Shown here: positions 26,922 to 35,058 of the stretch, piece by piece
Layout of the letters: the number at the start of each line of letters is the position of its first letter
How positions within the stretch are numbered: position 1 is the first letter of the stretch
Assembly: GCF_014650555.1 (NCBI RefSeq)
Contig: NZ_BMVE01000005.1
Location: forward strand, 1 to 64,000
Direction: 5' to 3'
DNA: 64,000 nucleotides
From: Streptomyces goshikiensis
Lineage (GTDB): Bacteria; Actinomycetota; Actinomycetes; Streptomycetales; Streptomycetaceae
Notes under the pieces: model-generated
What the model was told of the DNA's origin: nothing
The model's input: only the letters and a program-made list of their open reading frames with translations
Databases searched by the model: none
Position numbers and translations under genes: made by a program

Positions 26922-26955
26922 GGGGCCGGTTCGGACGCTTCGTCCGGCCGGCCCC
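26922..26955 (+). terminator. Terminator after tyrS
   Basis: GGGGCCGG (26922-26929) and CGGACG (26932-26937) pair with CGTCCG (26941-26946) and CCGGCCCC (26948-26955), followed by TTCG. The structure is a two-part stem with small bulges. Confidence 0.72.
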
Positions 26956-27016
26956 TTCGCTGTGCCGCGGTCGCGGTCGCCGTCGCGACCGGGCCCCGGT
27001 GGTGAGGTGCCCGGTG

Positions 27017-27292
27017 CTAGGCCGTCCGCTTGTTGCCCCTGACGGCCATGTACGCCATCTCGCCCAGCCCGACGATCAGGACGGCTCCGGCAAGCTGCAG
27101 CAGGTGCCGGATCCAGTCGATGCCCTTGGTGTCCTCCACGCCGATCCACCGCGAGACCGCGTTGCCGAGGAGGGCGCCGACGATGCCGAACAGCGTGGTC
27201 AGCCAGATGGGCTGGTGCTGCTTGCCCGGCAGGATCGCCCGGGCTATGAGGCCCAGTACGAATCCGACGATGATCGCCCACAACCATTCCAT
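27017..27292 (-). CDS. GlsB/YeaQ/YmgE family membrane protein
   Basis: The 91-residue protein has about three membrane segments and the transglycosylase-associated-protein pattern of this family: WAIIVGFVLGLIARAILPGKQHQ, LTTLFGIVGALLGN and a Gly-rich final helix. Members are stress-induced membrane proteins of unknown mechanism. It is convergent with tyrS and divergent from the DUF3099 gene. Confidence 0.88.
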   Translation of the reverse strand: MEWLWAIIVGFVLGLIARAILPGKQHQPIWLTTLFGIVGALLGNAVSRWIGVEDTKGIDWIRHLLQLAGAVLIVGLGEMAYMAVRGNKRTA

Positions 27293-27470
27293 GTCGAGCC
27301 TCCTCGTGGCGCGTGGTGCGCATGTGCGCCCAGCTTCGGTCCGTCCGGCCCGGCACGCATGTCGGCGGCTCCGTTCGGGCTACACCCACCCTCCGCACCG
27401 CCGCAGGGGCGGCGTACCGTGGTTGTCACCGGGCCGGGGCGTGTCCGGCGGACGAATCGGGTGGTGGAGC

Positions 27471-27803
27471 GTGCAGCGGACGAAGCGGAACGGGGCCGAG
27501 GTCTTCCGGATCACCGGGGCGCGGATGGGTCTCGCGGAGGACGTGCGCGGACGGCAGCGCCGGTACGTGATCTCGATGGTGATCAGGACGCTGTCGGTCA
27601 TCGCGACCGTGCTCCTGTGGAACGTGGAGCGTCATGTGGCGATCGTGACGCTCGTGGCGGGTGCCCTGCTGCCCTACGTGGCCGTGGTCATCGCGAACGC
27701 GGGGCGCGAGTCGGCGCCCTCGCTGCCCTCGCATTTCATCCCCACGCCTGTGCGTCCCGCACTGGGCGCTGGAAACCTCAAGAAAAGCTCAGATCAATCA
27801 TGA
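27471..27803 (+). CDS. DUF3099 domain membrane protein
   Basis: The 110-residue protein carries the DUF3099 signature VFRITGARMGLAEDVRGRQRRYVISMVIRT, followed by two membrane segments (about 36-53 and 59-78) and a polar tail. The function is unknown; the family is restricted to actinobacteria. The start is uncertain: GTG 27471 has a poorly spaced GGTGGAG, and in-frame GTG 27441 is an alternative. Confidence 0.82.
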   Translation: MQRTKRNGAEVFRITGARMGLAEDVRGRQRRYVISMVIRTLSVIATVLLWNVERHVAIVTLVAGALLPYVAVVIANAGRESAPSLPSHFIPTPVRPALGAGNLKKSSDQS

Positions 27804-27941
27804 AGTTCCGGTGCACCGCACCGGGTCCTGCGTGACATACTGCCTACGCGCTCCGCATCCCCCGTCGGAGCGACGGACCGACGCCGGGCAGCTCCCCCCG
27901 TGGCTGCTCGGCGTCGCCCTTCCGTTTGTAGGGTTGAGGCC

Positions 27942-28196
27942 GTGAACTCCCCTGATACGGACACCAACACCCCCACACCCGCCCCCACCTGCTCCGCCAA
28001 GGGCTGCCGTGACGCGGCGGTCTGGGTCCTCGCGTGGAACAACCCGACGCTGCACACGCCGGAGCGGCGCAAGACCTGGCTGGCCTGCGAGGAGCACCGT
28101 GAGCACCTCTCCCAGTTCCTGGGCGTACGGGGCTTCCTGAAGGACGTCGTGAAGCTCGACGAGTGGGTCCAGCCGGAGGGCTCGGAGCGGCCGTGA
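27942..28196 (+). CDS. Small conserved Cys/His protein, function unknown
   Basis: The 84-residue protein has a hydrophilic Thr/Pro start, then CSAKGC and, 34 residues later, CEEHREH, a spacing that suggests a single zinc site (C-x4-C...C-x2-H). Other conserved-looking stretches are AAVWVLAWNNPTLHTPERRKTW and FLGVRGFLKDVVKLDEW. GTG 27942 is used. The gene ends about 10 bases from the convergent moaA stop. Confidence 0.75.
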   Translation: MNSPDTDTNTPTPAPTCSAKGCRDAAVWVLAWNNPTLHTPERRKTWLACEEHREHLSQFLGVRGFLKDVVKLDEWVQPEGSERP

Positions 28197-28206
28197 CCGC
28201 GGGACC

Positions 28207-29196
28207 CTAGCCGCCGATCGCCGACATCGGCCGGTCGGGCTGCAGGAAGGAGGGGTCGTCCAGGCCGGAGCCGGCCTTCTTGCCCCACATGGCCACCTTC
28301 CACAGCCGGGCGATCTCCTCGTCCGGCGCGCCCGAGCGCAGTGCCGCCCGCAGGTCCGACTCCTCGGTGGCGAACAGGCACGTACGGACCTGGCCGTCGG
28401 CGGTGAGCCGGGTGCGGTCGCAGGCACCGCAGAACGGGCGGGTGACCGAGGCGATGACCCCGACGGTGGCCGGGCCTCCGTCGACGACCCAGCGCTCGGC
28501 GGGGGCGGATCCGCGCTCGTCGGCGCCTTCCTCGGTGAGGGTGAAGCGGGTGCGCAGGGACCGCAGGATGTCCCCGGCGGTGATCATGCCGTCGCGCTTC
28601 CAGCCGTGCTGGGCGTCGAGGGGCATCTGCTCGATGAAGCGGAGTTCGTACTCGTTCTCCACGGCCCAGGCGAGCAGGTCGGGGGCCTCGTCATCGTTGA
28701 GCCCCGGCATCAGGACGGCGTTGACCTTGACCGGGGTGAGGCCGGCCTCGCGCGCCGCGGCCATGCCGTCGATGACGTCGCGGTGGCGGTCGCGGCGGGT
28801 GAGGGTCTTGAAGACCTCGGGCCGCAGGGTGTCGAGGGAAACGTTTACCCGGTCCAGGCCGGCGGCCTTCAGCGCCTGGGCGGTCCGCTTGAGGCCGATG
28901 CCGTTGGTGGTGAGCGACATCCTCGGGCGGGGCTCCAGGGCCGCGCACCGCTCGACTATCCCGACGAGGCCGGGCCGCAGCAGCGGCTCGCCGCCGGTGA
29001 AGCGGACCTCGGTGATCCCGAGCCGGGTGACGGCGATGCGGATCAGCCGGACGATCTCCTCGTCGGTGAGCAGATCCGACTTGCCGAGCCACTGCAGACC
29101 CTCCTCGGGCATGCAGTAGGTACAGCGCAGATTGCATCGGTCGGTGAGTGAGACGCGCAGGTCAGTGGCCACGCGGCCGTATGTGTCGAGAAGCAC
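28207..29196 (-). CDS. moaA: GTP 3',8-cyclase MoaA
   Basis: The 329-residue radical-SAM enzyme starts molybdenum cofactor synthesis by cyclising GTP. The N-terminal [4Fe-4S] cluster is C21-NLR-C25-TY-C28, followed by VRFTGGEPLLRPG. A second, C-terminal cluster is FCGACDRTRL...RTC. It ends in the essential double-glycine tail (SAIGG). GTG 29196 follows a GGAGG site. No other moa gene lies nearby and the upstream region shows no Moco riboswitch that I recognise. Confidence 0.96.
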   Translation of the reverse strand: MLLDTYGRVATDLRVSLTDRCNLRCTYCMPEEGLQWLGKSDLLTDEEIVRLIRIAVTRLGITEVRFTGGEPLLRPGLVGIVERCAALEPRPRMSLTTNGIGLKRTAQALKAAGLDRVNVSLDTLRPEVFKTLTRRDRHRDVIDGMAAAREAGLTPVKVNAVLMPGLNDDEAPDLLAWAVENEYELRFIEQMPLDAQHGWKRDGMITAGDILRSLRTRFTLTEEGADERGSAPAERWVVDGGPATVGVIASVTRPFCGACDRTRLTADGQVRTCLFATEESDLRAALRSGAPDEEIARLWKVAMWGKKAGSGLDDPSFLQPDRPMSAIGG

Positions 29197-29322
29197 TGTG
29201 GGCCCCCTCCCCTGTCCGGTTCCTTCAGAGCTCGCGCCGCTTCGGATGGAGGCTCGCGCTGGTTTCGAGCCTACGCGACGGCCGTGACATGTAGGGGTGC
29301 CCGAACCAACGAGAGGCGGCAG

Positions 29323-29352
29323 GGCCACGTCGTAGGGAAGTACGACGTGGCC
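29323..29352 (-). terminator. Hairpin between symporter and moaA genes
   Basis: A perfect 12-base-pair stem, GGCCACGTCGTA (29323-29334) with TACGACGTGGCC (29341-29352), and a 6-base loop lie 51 bases after the symporter stop. There is no T tract. The remaining bases 29197-29322 should hold the moaA promoter, which I could not identify. Confidence 0.7.
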
Positions 29353-29402
29353 ACGCCGGGTGTTCGGTGGATCTCTCTCAGGCGCCGGCCCCGGAGGGCG
29401 GC

Positions 29403-31037
29403 TCAGTGGGCGCCGGTGCCCGTCAGCGAGCGGACCTCCAGCTCGGCGAACTTCTGGGGGTCGGCCTCCTCCTTGCTGAGGACGGTGCCGAGCCAGCCGA
29501 GGAGGAAGCCGAGCGGGATGGAGATGAGCCCGGGGTTCTCCAGCGGGAACCAGTAGAAGTCGGCGTCCTTGAACATCGAGGTGGGCTTCCCGGAGACGAC
29601 CGGGGAGAACAGCACCAGGACGACCGAGGAGACGAGGCCGCCGTAGATGGACCACAGCGCGCCCTGGGTGGTGAAGCGCTTCCAGAACAGGCTGTAGAGG
29701 ATCGTCGGCAGGTTGGCGGAGGCGGCGACCGCGAAGGCGAGGGCGACGAGACCGGCCACGTTGAGGTCGCGGGCGAGGGCGCCGAGGCCGATGGCGACGG
29801 CGCCGATGACCACGGTGGACCAGCGGGCGGCCCTGACCTCCTCCTTCTCGGTGGCCTGGCCCCTGCGGATCACGTTCACGTAGATGTCGTGCGCGAAGGA
29901 CGAGGACGAGGCCAGCGTCAGCCCGGCGACGACCGCGAGGATGGTGGCGAAGGCGACGGCGGAGATCACGGCGAGCAGGATGGCGCCGCCGGTGGAGTCG
30001 GCGCCGCCGCCGACGGCCTGGGCGAGCAGCGGGGCGGCGGTGTTGCCCGCCTTGTTCGACTTGATGATCTCGTCCCGGTTGAGCAGCGCCGCAGCGCCGA
30101 AGCCGAGGGCGATGGTCATCAGGTAGAACCCGCCGATGATGCCGATGGCCCACAGGACGGACTTACGGGCGGCCTGCGCGGTGGGCACCGTGTAGAAGCG
30201 GATCAGGATGTGCGGCAGGCCGGCGGTGCCGAGGACCAGGGCGAGGCCGAGCGAGATGAAGTCGAGCTTGGTCGTCGGGTCCTTGCCGTACTTGAGACCG
30301 GGCTCCAGGAACTTGGCGCCCTGGCCGCTGTTCTCGGCGGCCTTGCCCAGCAGGTCGGAGACGTTGAAGTTGAACTTCACCAGCACCAGGAAGGTGATCA
30401 GCAGGGCGCCCGCGATGAGCAGGACGGCCTTGACCATCTGGACCCAGGTGGTGCCCTTCATGCCGCCGATGGTCACGTAGAGGATCATCAGGAGACCGAC
30501 CAGGGCGACGATGGCGATCTTGCCGCCGTCGCTGGTGATGCCGAGGAGCAGCGAGACGAGCACGCCGGCGCCGGCCATCTGGGCGAGCAGGTAGAAGATC
30601 GAGACCACGATGGTGGAGGTGCCCGCGGCGGTGCGGACGGGCCGCTGGCGCATCCGGTACGCGAGGACGTCGCCCATCGTGTAGCGGCCGGAGTTGCGCA
30701 GCGGCTCGGCGACGAGCAGCAGGGCGACCAGCCAGGCCACGAGGAAGCCGATGGAGTAGAGGAAGCCGTCGTACCCGAAGAGGGCGATGGCGCCGGCGAT
30801 GCCGAGGAAGGACGCGGCGGACATGTAGTCGCCGGAGATGGCGAGGCCGTTCTGGAACCCGGTGAACTGGCGGCCGCCCGCGTAGAAGTCGGCGGCGCCC
30901 TTGGTCTGGCGGCCGGCCCAGACCGTGATGATCAGGGTGGCGACGACGAAGAGCCCGAACAGGGTGATGATCAGCGGCCGGTGCTCGGTGGCCCCGGCGG
31001 CCGTCGTGAACTGGAGCGGGGTGAGGGGGGCGCTCAT
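29403..31037 (-). CDS. Sodium:solute symporter, acetate (ActP)-like
   Basis: The 544-residue SSS-family protein has about 13 membrane segments. Core motifs include YAGGRQFTGFQNGLAISGDYMSAASFLGIAG, FYLLAQMAGAGVLV and GTAGLPHILIRFYTVPTAQAARKS, close to cation/acetate symporters. It probably imports acetate or another short carboxylate with Na+ or H+. ATG 31037 overlaps the stop of the DUF485 gene by four bases, the usual DUF485-actP arrangement. Confidence 0.93.
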   Translation of the reverse strand: MSAPLTPLQFTTAAGATEHRPLIITLFGLFVVATLIITVWAGRQTKGAADFYAGGRQFTGFQNGLAISGDYMSAASFLGIAGAIALFGYDGFLYSIGFLVAWLVALLLVAEPLRNSGRYTMGDVLAYRMRQRPVRTAAGTSTIVVSIFYLLAQMAGAGVLVSLLLGITSDGGKIAIVALVGLLMILYVTIGGMKGTTWVQMVKAVLLIAGALLITFLVLVKFNFNVSDLLGKAAENSGQGAKFLEPGLKYGKDPTTKLDFISLGLALVLGTAGLPHILIRFYTVPTAQAARKSVLWAIGIIGGFYLMTIALGFGAAALLNRDEIIKSNKAGNTAAPLLAQAVGGGADSTGGAILLAVISAVAFATILAVVAGLTLASSSSFAHDIYVNVIRRGQATEKEEVRAARWSTVVIGAVAIGLGALARDLNVAGLVALAFAVAASANLPTILYSLFWKRFTTQGALWSIYGGLVSSVVLVLFSPVVSGKPTSMFKDADFYWFPLENPGLISIPLGFLLGWLGTVLSKEEADPQKFAELEVRSLTGTGAH

Positions 31038-31399
31038 GCTCCGGCCTCCATGCGCTTCTTGATGGCCTCCGCCTTGGGGTCGAGCTGGGCGGCGGCGTGG
31101 CGCGCGTACAGCCAGGCGATCAGGAAGGTCGTCGCGAACTGGGCGAGGCCGAGCGCGAGGGCGACGTTGATGTTCCCGAAGAGCTTGGTCCCCATGAAGC
31201 CGCCCGCGTAGCTGGACAGCAGGACGTAGAGCAGGTACCAGGCGATGAAGGCCACGGTGAGCGGGAAGGCGAACGAGCGGTGGGCGCGTCGCAGTTCGGC
31301 GAATTCGGGACTCTGCTGGACGCTCACGAACTCTTCGGCCGTACTGCTCGCCACGGATGGTCCCGCGCTGCCCGGAGGCGGCGCTGCTTCGGTGGTCAC
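31034..31399 (-). CDS. DUF485 membrane protein, symporter partner
   Basis: The 121-residue protein has two membrane segments (FAFPLTVAFIAWYLLYVLLSSYAGGFMG and VALALGLAQFATTFLIAWLYARHA) with the DUF485 FxELRRxHRSFAFP start. It is co-translated with the symporter and may be an accessory subunit. GTG 31399 (AAGGAG eight bases upstream) is chosen; TTG 31444 also has a GGAGG site and would add 15 residues. Confidence 0.88.
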   Translation of the reverse strand: MTTEAAPPPGSAGPSVASSTAEEFVSVQQSPEFAELRRAHRSFAFPLTVAFIAWYLLYVLLSSYAGGFMGTKLFGNINVALALGLAQFATTFLIAWLYARHAAAQLDPKAEAIKKRMEAGA

Positions 31400-31659
31400 G
31401 GGGGGCTCTCCTTGTGACGCGGGTGCGGTGGGGACGACGGACAAAACAACCTCCGTGTGGGGGGACGGTGACGCTGATCCCCCCTGTCAACGGCACGGAC
31501 GGCGTGTCGGGACGGTTCAACACCCGTTGTTTCTTTGGAAACTGATTTCTCGAACTGATGGCGCGATCACGAACGCGCGCACTAGGTTCACCTGTCATGA
31601 ACCCGTTCATCGCGGACCGCGCTGGACGGCTTTTTCACGACGGATGATGTGGAGAACCC

Positions 31660-33201
31660 ATGGCTCATCTGGGATCCGGCCGCCGGCGCCTCGCCGTACC
31701 GGTCGGCCTGGCGCTCACCGCCTCGCTCGCCCTCCTCCCCGCGGTCGCGGCCTCCGCCGCCCCGCTGGGCAATACGGCGGAGACGGCGAAGGTCTCCAAG
31801 CCCGACACCTCGGGCCCGAAGCTCTCGTACGTCGCGAACCTGACCGCGTACGGGACGGTGAAGCAGGCGAAGAAGGCCATCGAGCGGGCCGGCGGAACGG
31901 TGGTGACGTCCTACGAGCAGATCGGGGTCGTCGTCGCACATTCCCAGAACCCGGAGTTCGCCAAGCAGCTGCGGGCCCAGCGCAGCCTGTTCGTGTCGGT
32001 CGGTGCCACCCGGACGGCCCCGCTCTCGCCGGTGCAGACCACCGAGGAGGGCAGCACGCAGAAGCTGAGCGCGGCCGACGCCGCCAAGGCCGCCGCGCAG
32101 GCCACCGCGGGCGAGGAGCCGCTGGAGCCCAACCAGTGGGACCTGCGGGCCATCAAGGCCGACCAGGCCCACAAGATCAACGACGGCAGCCCCGACGTCA
32201 CGGTCGGCGTCATCGACACGGGCGTGGACGACACCCACCCCGATCTCGCGCCGAACTTCTCCGCGGGCCAGTCCGCCAACTGCGTCGGCGGTGTCGCCGA
32301 CACCACCGAGGGCGCCTGGCGCCCGTACGCCGACGGCAGCGACCACGGCACGCACGTGGCCGGCACCATCGCGGCCGCGCGCAACGGCATCGGCATCAGC
32401 GGGGTCGCGCCGGGCGTGAAGGTCGCCGCGATCAAGGTGAGCGAGCCCGCGACCAGCCTCTTCTACACCGAGGCGGTCGTCTGCGGCTTCATGTTCGCCG
32501 CCGAGAAGGGGATCGAGGTGACCAACAACAGCTACTTCGTCGACCCGTGGAACTACACCTGCAAGAACGACGACGACCAGAAGGCGCTGGTGGAGGCCCT
32601 CGCCCGGGCGACGAAGTACGCCGAGCGCAAGGGCGTCCTCAGCGTGGCCTCGGCCGGCAACTCGGGGCACGACCTGGCGTCGAGCGCGATCGAGGACACC
32701 ACCAGCCCGAACGACACCACCCCGGTGACGCGCACCATCGACCCCAAGGTCTGCCTGGACCTGCCGACCCAGCTGCCGGGCGTGGTCACGGTCAGCGCGA
32801 CCGGTGACCAGGGCTTCAAGTCGTACTACTCCAGCTACGGCCTGGGCGTCGTCGACGTCGCGGCCCCCGGCGGCGACAAGTACCAGGTCCCGGGCACCCC
32901 GGACGCGAACGGCCGGGTGCTGTCCACCGTCCCGGGCGGCGGCTACGGCTACAAGCAGGGCACCTCGATGGCCGGCCCGCACGTCGCCGGTGTCGCGGCG
33001 CTGCTCAAGAGCGCGCACCCGCACGCCACGCCGTCACAGCTCCAGGCGATGCTCAAGGCCCAGGCCACGAAGGCGGCCTGCCCCGACAAGATCTACGACG
33101 GGACGGGCGCGCTGATCGACGCCACCACCTGCAACAGCAAGTGGGGCCAGACCGGCTACTACGGCTACGGCGTGGTCGACGCGCTGAAGGCCGTGAAGTA
33201 G
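31660..33201 (+). CDS. Secreted subtilisin-family serine protease (S8)
   Basis: The 513-residue protein has a signal peptide (about 1-33, RRRLAVPVGLALTASLALLPAVAASA), a propeptide (about 35-150) and a subtilase domain. The catalytic triad is Asp186 (GVIDTGVDDTHPD), His229 (SDHGTHVAG) and Ser436 (GTSMAGPHVAG); Asn334 in SAGNSG forms the oxyanion hole. Several cysteines in the domain (CKNDDDQ, PKVCLDL, ACPDK, TTCNSK) probably make disulfides. No C-terminal anchor is seen, so it is probably released. ATG 31660 follows GTGGAG. Confidence 0.95.
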   Translation: MAHLGSGRRRLAVPVGLALTASLALLPAVAASAAPLGNTAETAKVSKPDTSGPKLSYVANLTAYGTVKQAKKAIERAGGTVVTSYEQIGVVVAHSQNPEFAKQLRAQRSLFVSVGATRTAPLSPVQTTEEGSTQKLSAADAAKAAAQATAGEEPLEPNQWDLRAIKADQAHKINDGSPDVTVGVIDTGVDDTHPDLAPNFSAGQSANCVGGVADTTEGAWRPYADGSDHGTHVAGTIAAARNGIGISGVAPGVKVAAIKVSEPATSLFYTEAVVCGFMFAAEKGIEVTNNSYFVDPWNYTCKNDDDQKALVEALARATKYAERKGVLSVASAGNSGHDLASSAIEDTTSPNDTTPVTRTIDPKVCLDLPTQLPGVVTVSATGDQGFKSYYSSYGLGVVDVAAPGGDKYQVPGTPDANGRVLSTVPGGGYGYKQGTSMAGPHVAGVAALLKSAHPHATPSQLQAMLKAQATKAACPDKIYDGTGALIDATTCNSKWGQTGYYGYGVVDALKAVK

Positions 33202-33219
33202 ACCGGACGGGCGCGACGC

Positions 33220-33259
33220 GCCGAGGGGCCGCGGGGGACGTTCCCCGCGGCCCCTCGGC
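33220..33259. terminator. Bidirectional hairpin, protease / alcohol dehydrogenase
   Basis: A perfect 17-base-pair stem (33220-33236 with 33243-33259) with the 6-base loop GACGTT lies between convergent genes. There is no T tract. Confidence 0.85.
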
Positions 33260-33287
33260 CGTTCGCCCCGCTCGGGTCGGAGCGTGG

Positions 33288-34331
33288 TCAGAGCTTGATG
33301 AGCACCTTCAGCGCGCTGCGGTCGTCCATCGCCCGGTAGCCCGCCGGGACCTCGTCCAGGGACACGGCGCGGTCGAACACCGGCGCGGGGTCGATCGCCC
33401 CGCTCAGGACGTCCTCCAGCAGCTCAGGGATGTAGGCGCGCACGGGTGCGACGCCGCCGCGCAGGGTGATGTTGCGGTCGAACATCACACCGAGGTCGAG
33501 GCCGGTGCCGCTGCCGTGCGGGACGCCGACGTAGCCGATGGCCCCGCCGTCGCGGGTGATGTTCACGGCGGTCCGCATGGACTGCTCGGTGCCGACGGCC
33601 TCGATGACCGCGTGGGCGCCCTGGCCGCCGGTGAGTTCGCGGACCGCCGCCTCGGCGGCCTCGCCGCGCTCGGCGACGACGTCGGTGGCCCCGAAGAGCT
33701 TCGCGATGTCGGTACGGACGGTGTGCCGGCCCAGGGCGATGATCCGCTCGGCGCCGAGCCGCTTGGCGGCGAGGACGCCGCACAGGCCGACCGCGCCGTC
33801 GCCGACGACCGCGACCGTGGAGCCCTTGCGGACCCCCGCGCCCAGGGCCGCGTGGTGGCCGGTGCCCATGACGTCGGAGAGCGCGAGCAGCCCGGTCAGC
33901 AGGTGCTCGTCGGAGGCCGCGTCGGCGGGGAGCTTGACGAGGGTGCCGTCGGCGTGCGGGACGCGGACGGCCTCGCCCTGGCCGCCGTCGTGGCCGACCG
34001 AGCCCCAGAAGCCGCCGTGCACGCAGGAGGTGTACAGGCCCTCGGAGCAGTAGTCGCAGGTGCCGTCGGACCACATGAACGGGGCGACGACGAGGTCGCC
34101 GGCGCGCAGGCCCGAGACCGCGGAGCCGGTCTCCTCGACGATGCCGAGGAACTCGTGCCCGATCCGCTGGCCGGGCTCGCGCGCGGCCTCGCCGCGGTAG
34201 GCCCACAGGTCGCTGCCGCAGATGCAGGCGCGCAGGACGCGGACGACGGCGTCCTCGGGCCGCCGGATCGCGGCGTCGGGCACCTCCTCCACGCGGATGT
34301 CGTTGGGGGCGTGGATGACGGTGGCGCGCAT
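33288..34331 (-). CDS. Zinc-dependent alcohol dehydrogenase family protein
   Basis: The 347-residue medium-chain dehydrogenase has catalytic zinc ligands Cys37 (ACICGSDLW) and His59-Glu60 (GHEFLG), part of the structural zinc loop (CDYCSEGLYTSC, three cysteines) and the NAD(P) motif VVGDGAVGLCGVLAAKRLGA. The substrate is not evident. It is the last gene of a leftward run with lysoplasmalogenase (49 bases upstream) and an AGMO-like monooxygenase; both of those reactions would release fatty aldehydes, which suggests aldehyde or alcohol handling. Confidence 0.9.
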   Translation of the reverse strand: MRATVIHAPNDIRVEEVPDAAIRRPEDAVVRVLRACICGSDLWAYRGEAAREPGQRIGHEFLGIVEETGSAVSGLRAGDLVVAPFMWSDGTCDYCSEGLYTSCVHGGFWGSVGHDGGQGEAVRVPHADGTLVKLPADAASDEHLLTGLLALSDVMGTGHHAALGAGVRKGSTVAVVGDGAVGLCGVLAAKRLGAERIIALGRHTVRTDIAKLFGATDVVAERGEAAEAAVRELTGGQGAHAVIEAVGTEQSMRTAVNITRDGGAIGYVGVPHGSGTGLDLGVMFDRNITLRGGVAPVRAYIPELLEDVLSGAIDPAPVFDRAVSLDEVPAGYRAMDDRSALKVLIKL

Positions 34332-34380
34332 GGTGGTGCAGTCCTCCGGCTCGGGGGTGACGGGTCTTTTTGGGACCCGC

Positions 34381-35058
34381 CTACCGTACGCCTGTCCGAC
34401 GGTCGGGTGTTCCGGTGGCCAGCAGGTACTGGGCCGCGAGGTACGTGGCCATGATCCACAGCTCCGGGCGGGGCAGCTGCGGCCACTCGGCGACCCCGCT
34501 CGCGATGAGCGTGTCGGAGAGCAGGAACAGCGCGCCGCCCACCCCGGCGCGCACGCCGAGGGCGCTGGAGCGGTAGGCCATGGCGGTGAGCAGCAGGCTG
34601 TAGCCGGCGACGGGGATGCGCAGGTCGGGCGGCAGGTCTCCCCAGAGCAGGCCGATGGTGGCGAGCAGGGCGACGGCGTACGCGGCGCCGAGCAGCGGGT
34701 TCGTACGGCCCCGGCCGAAGAGGACGAGGTAGCAGACGTGCCCGGCGGCGAAGGAGCCCATGCCGATGAGGAAGGCGGGGTCGGCGTCGAAGAGCAGGGC
34801 CAGGTCGCCGCCCCAGCCGAACAGCAGGGCGGCGATCAGCAGCCGGGGCGCCCGGCGGGTGACCATGTAGGCGACGAGCAGCGGCATCAGCAGCGGCTTG
34901 GCGATGACGTGCCCGAGGTCCCAGCCGGCCAGCAGCGCGCCGAGGTCGAGGGCGGCGGCCACGGCGAAGGCGCCGAGCAGCACCCGGGCGCCGAGGCCGT
35001 CGGCGACGGACACGACGGGGCGGGCCCAGGAGGGCGTACGGGATTCGGTGGTGCTCAC
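34381..35058 (-). CDS. Lysoplasmalogenase (YhhN family)
   Basis: The 225-residue membrane protein has about eight hydrophobic segments and YhhN/TMEM86 motifs: KPLLMPLLVAYMV, LLFGWGGDLALLF (conserved GD), FAAGHVCYL and GGALFLLSDTLIA. TMEM86 enzymes hydrolyse the vinyl-ether bond of lysoplasmalogens to a fatty aldehyde and a glycerophospho head group. GTG 35058 overlaps the stop of the AGMO-like gene by four bases (GTGA), so the two are co-translated. Confidence 0.9.
   Translation of the reverse strand: MSTTESRTPSWARPVVSVADGLGARVLLGAFAVAAALDLGALLAGWDLGHVIAKPLLMPLLVAYMVTRRAPRLLIAALLFGWGGDLALLFDADPAFLIGMGSFAAGHVCYLVLFGRGRTNPLLGAAYAVALLATIGLLWGDLPPDLRIPVAGYSLLLTAMAYRSSALGVRAGVGGALFLLSDTLIASGVAEWPQLPRPELWIMATYLAAQYLLATGTPDRRTGVR

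Noticed and set aside
31485-31490. TTGACA as -35 of the DUF485-symporter operon
   Set aside because: No acceptable -10 element is found at 16-19 bases.
34361-34379. CGGGTC-TTTTTGG-GACCCG as a terminator
   Set aside because: The T run is in the loop rather than after the stem, and the stem is short.
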